DNA from: Syntrophaceae bacterium PtaB.Bin038
GTDB lineage: Bacteria > Desulfobacterota > Syntrophia > Syntrophales > UBA2192
DNA: 6,377 bases
Direction of reading: 5' to 3'
Assembly (NCBI GenBank): GCA_002067855.1
Contig: MVQS01000345.1
Span: forward strand, 1 to 6,377
Made by a program: the position numbers and the translations under genes. Positions 5,902-6,377 of this stretch are shown in pieces; the first letter of the stretch is position 1; every line of letters starts with the position of its first letter. The notes beneath the pieces are model-generated. The model had not been told where the DNA came from. It saw nothing but the letters and a program-made list of their open reading frames with translations, and searched no databases.

Positions 5902-6377
5902 TCCTGGCCGGCGCCTTCGGGTGCACCGGGATCCAGGGGGTGATCTCGAAGCCCGACTACTGGCAGGCGGACCAGCAGATGGCGGCCGGGAATTTCGACG
6001 ACGCCGTCGCCCGGTATCGCGAGATCAACCGCCTCTACCCGAGGACGGCCGACGAGGGGCTCTTCAAGATCGGCTGCATCCAGGCCCACCCCCGCAACCC
6101 GAAGAAGAACTACGCGACGGCCCTGGAGACCTTCCGGCAGCTCGTCGCCGAGCATCCCAGCAGCTCCTATCGCACGCAGACGGACGCCTTCATCGCGGTT
6201 CTCTCGGATCTGGCGGGCCGGGAGAGGGAGCTGGCGAACCGGGACAGGGGCGCCCCGGCCCTGAAGCGGCAGGTCGACGCGCTCGAGCGGCAGGTCGACG
6301 CGCTGCAGAAGCAGATCGAGCAGATGAAGGAGATCGACCGGAGTCTCGAGGAGAAGCGGCGGGCGATGCCGCCCCGC
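5844..6377 (+). CDS. TPR/coiled-coil lipoprotein, QseG-like (3' end outside window)
   Basis: This frame stays open to the window edge (178 codons seen). It encodes a probable lipoprotein: basic start MGRQRTRQGKH, hydrophobic core LHLFLACVILAGAF, then Cys27 in the weak lipobox AFGC, followed by Thr. The absence of Asp after the Cys fits sorting to the outer membrane in Gram-negatives (inference). Residues 40-66 and 89-105 look like TPR units (ADQQMAAGNFDDAVARYREI; YATALETFRQLVAEHP), similar to BamD-type lipoproteins. Residues 138-173 form a strong heptad coiled coil (LKRQVDALERQVDALQKQIE), ending KEIDRSLEEKRR. In enterobacteria QseG, a lipoprotein encoded between QseE and QseF, binds and controls its kinase; gene position and general architecture match that role here, though sequence identity to QseG is not claimed. 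It overlaps the kinase by 58 bases in a different frame, so the two are surely co-transcribed and probably translationally coupled. Confidence 0.85.
   Translation, partial: MGRQRTRQGKHLHLFLACVILAGAFGCTGIQGVISKPDYWQADQQMAAGNFDDAVARYREINRLYPRTADEGLFKIGCIQAHPRNPKKNYATALETFRQLVAEHPSSSYRTQTDAFIAVLSDLAGRERELANRDRGAPALKRQVDALERQVDALQKQIEQMKEIDRSLEEKRRAMPPR
6265..6304 (+). repeat. 19-base tandem direct repeat encoding a coiled-coil heptad
   Basis: Bases 6265-6283 and 6286-6304 are identical and offset by exactly 21 bases. They encode RQVDALE followed by RQVDALQ, two successive heptads of the lipoprotein coiled coil (residues 142-155). Exact identity at synonymous positions points to a recent in-frame heptad duplication. 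Confidence 0.85.

Overview
The window is GC-rich, gene-dense bacterial DNA that looks chromosomal. The GC-rich codon use, the clean AAGGAGG ribosome binding sites, a class III cyclase of the CHASE2-associated type, a tandem-ACT protein, a short phasin-like protein, and a QseE/GlrK-type kinase followed by a lipoprotein together suggest a deltaproteobacterium in the broad sense (Desulfobacterota, Syntrophales-like). That placement is inference; no rRNA or marker gene is present. I see no IS element, CRISPR array, tRNA, rRNA or prophage gene.

Layout: (1) Bases 1-650, plus strand: the 3' part of a class III adenylate/guanylate cyclase with its catalytic Asp, Asn and Arg residues intact. (2) 890-2521, plus strand: a secreted DUF3300 protein with a long, low-complexity Arg/Gly/Ala-rich tail that ends in degenerate repeats. 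(3) 2569-2598: a perfect 30-base palindrome that should end transcription from both sides, because the next genes converge on it. (4) 2622-3997, minus strand: a probable three-gene cluster, read right to left, of a tandem-ACT protein, a UspA-fold protein with degraded nucleotide-binding residues, and a small phasin-like helical protein. Each start is preceded by the same AAGGAGG at 6-7 bases. (5) 3998-4440: a divergent control region with a very good sigma-70 type promoter facing left (TTGACA, 17-base spacer, TATCAA), a strong GC-rich inverted repeat, and a weaker promoter candidate facing right. (6) 4441-5901, plus strand: a membrane histidine kinase with a helical periplasmic sensor, HAMP, HisKA and HATPase domains. 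(7) 5844 to the window end, plus strand: a TPR/coiled-coil lipoprotein whose first 58 bases overlap the kinase in another frame.

How they work together: items 6 and 7 match the order of the enterobacterial QseE(GlrK)-QseG genes, where a sigma-54-dependent response regulator follows. I predict such a regulator just beyond the right edge. The left-facing cluster joins a probable amino-acid sensor, a stress-protein fold and a granule- or helix-bundle protein; a shared role in starvation or carbon storage is possible but not shown. No wholly new system is evident. The items most worth a second look are the dual-coded kinase/lipoprotein junction, the degenerate UspA within its cluster, and the symmetrical divergent promoter region.
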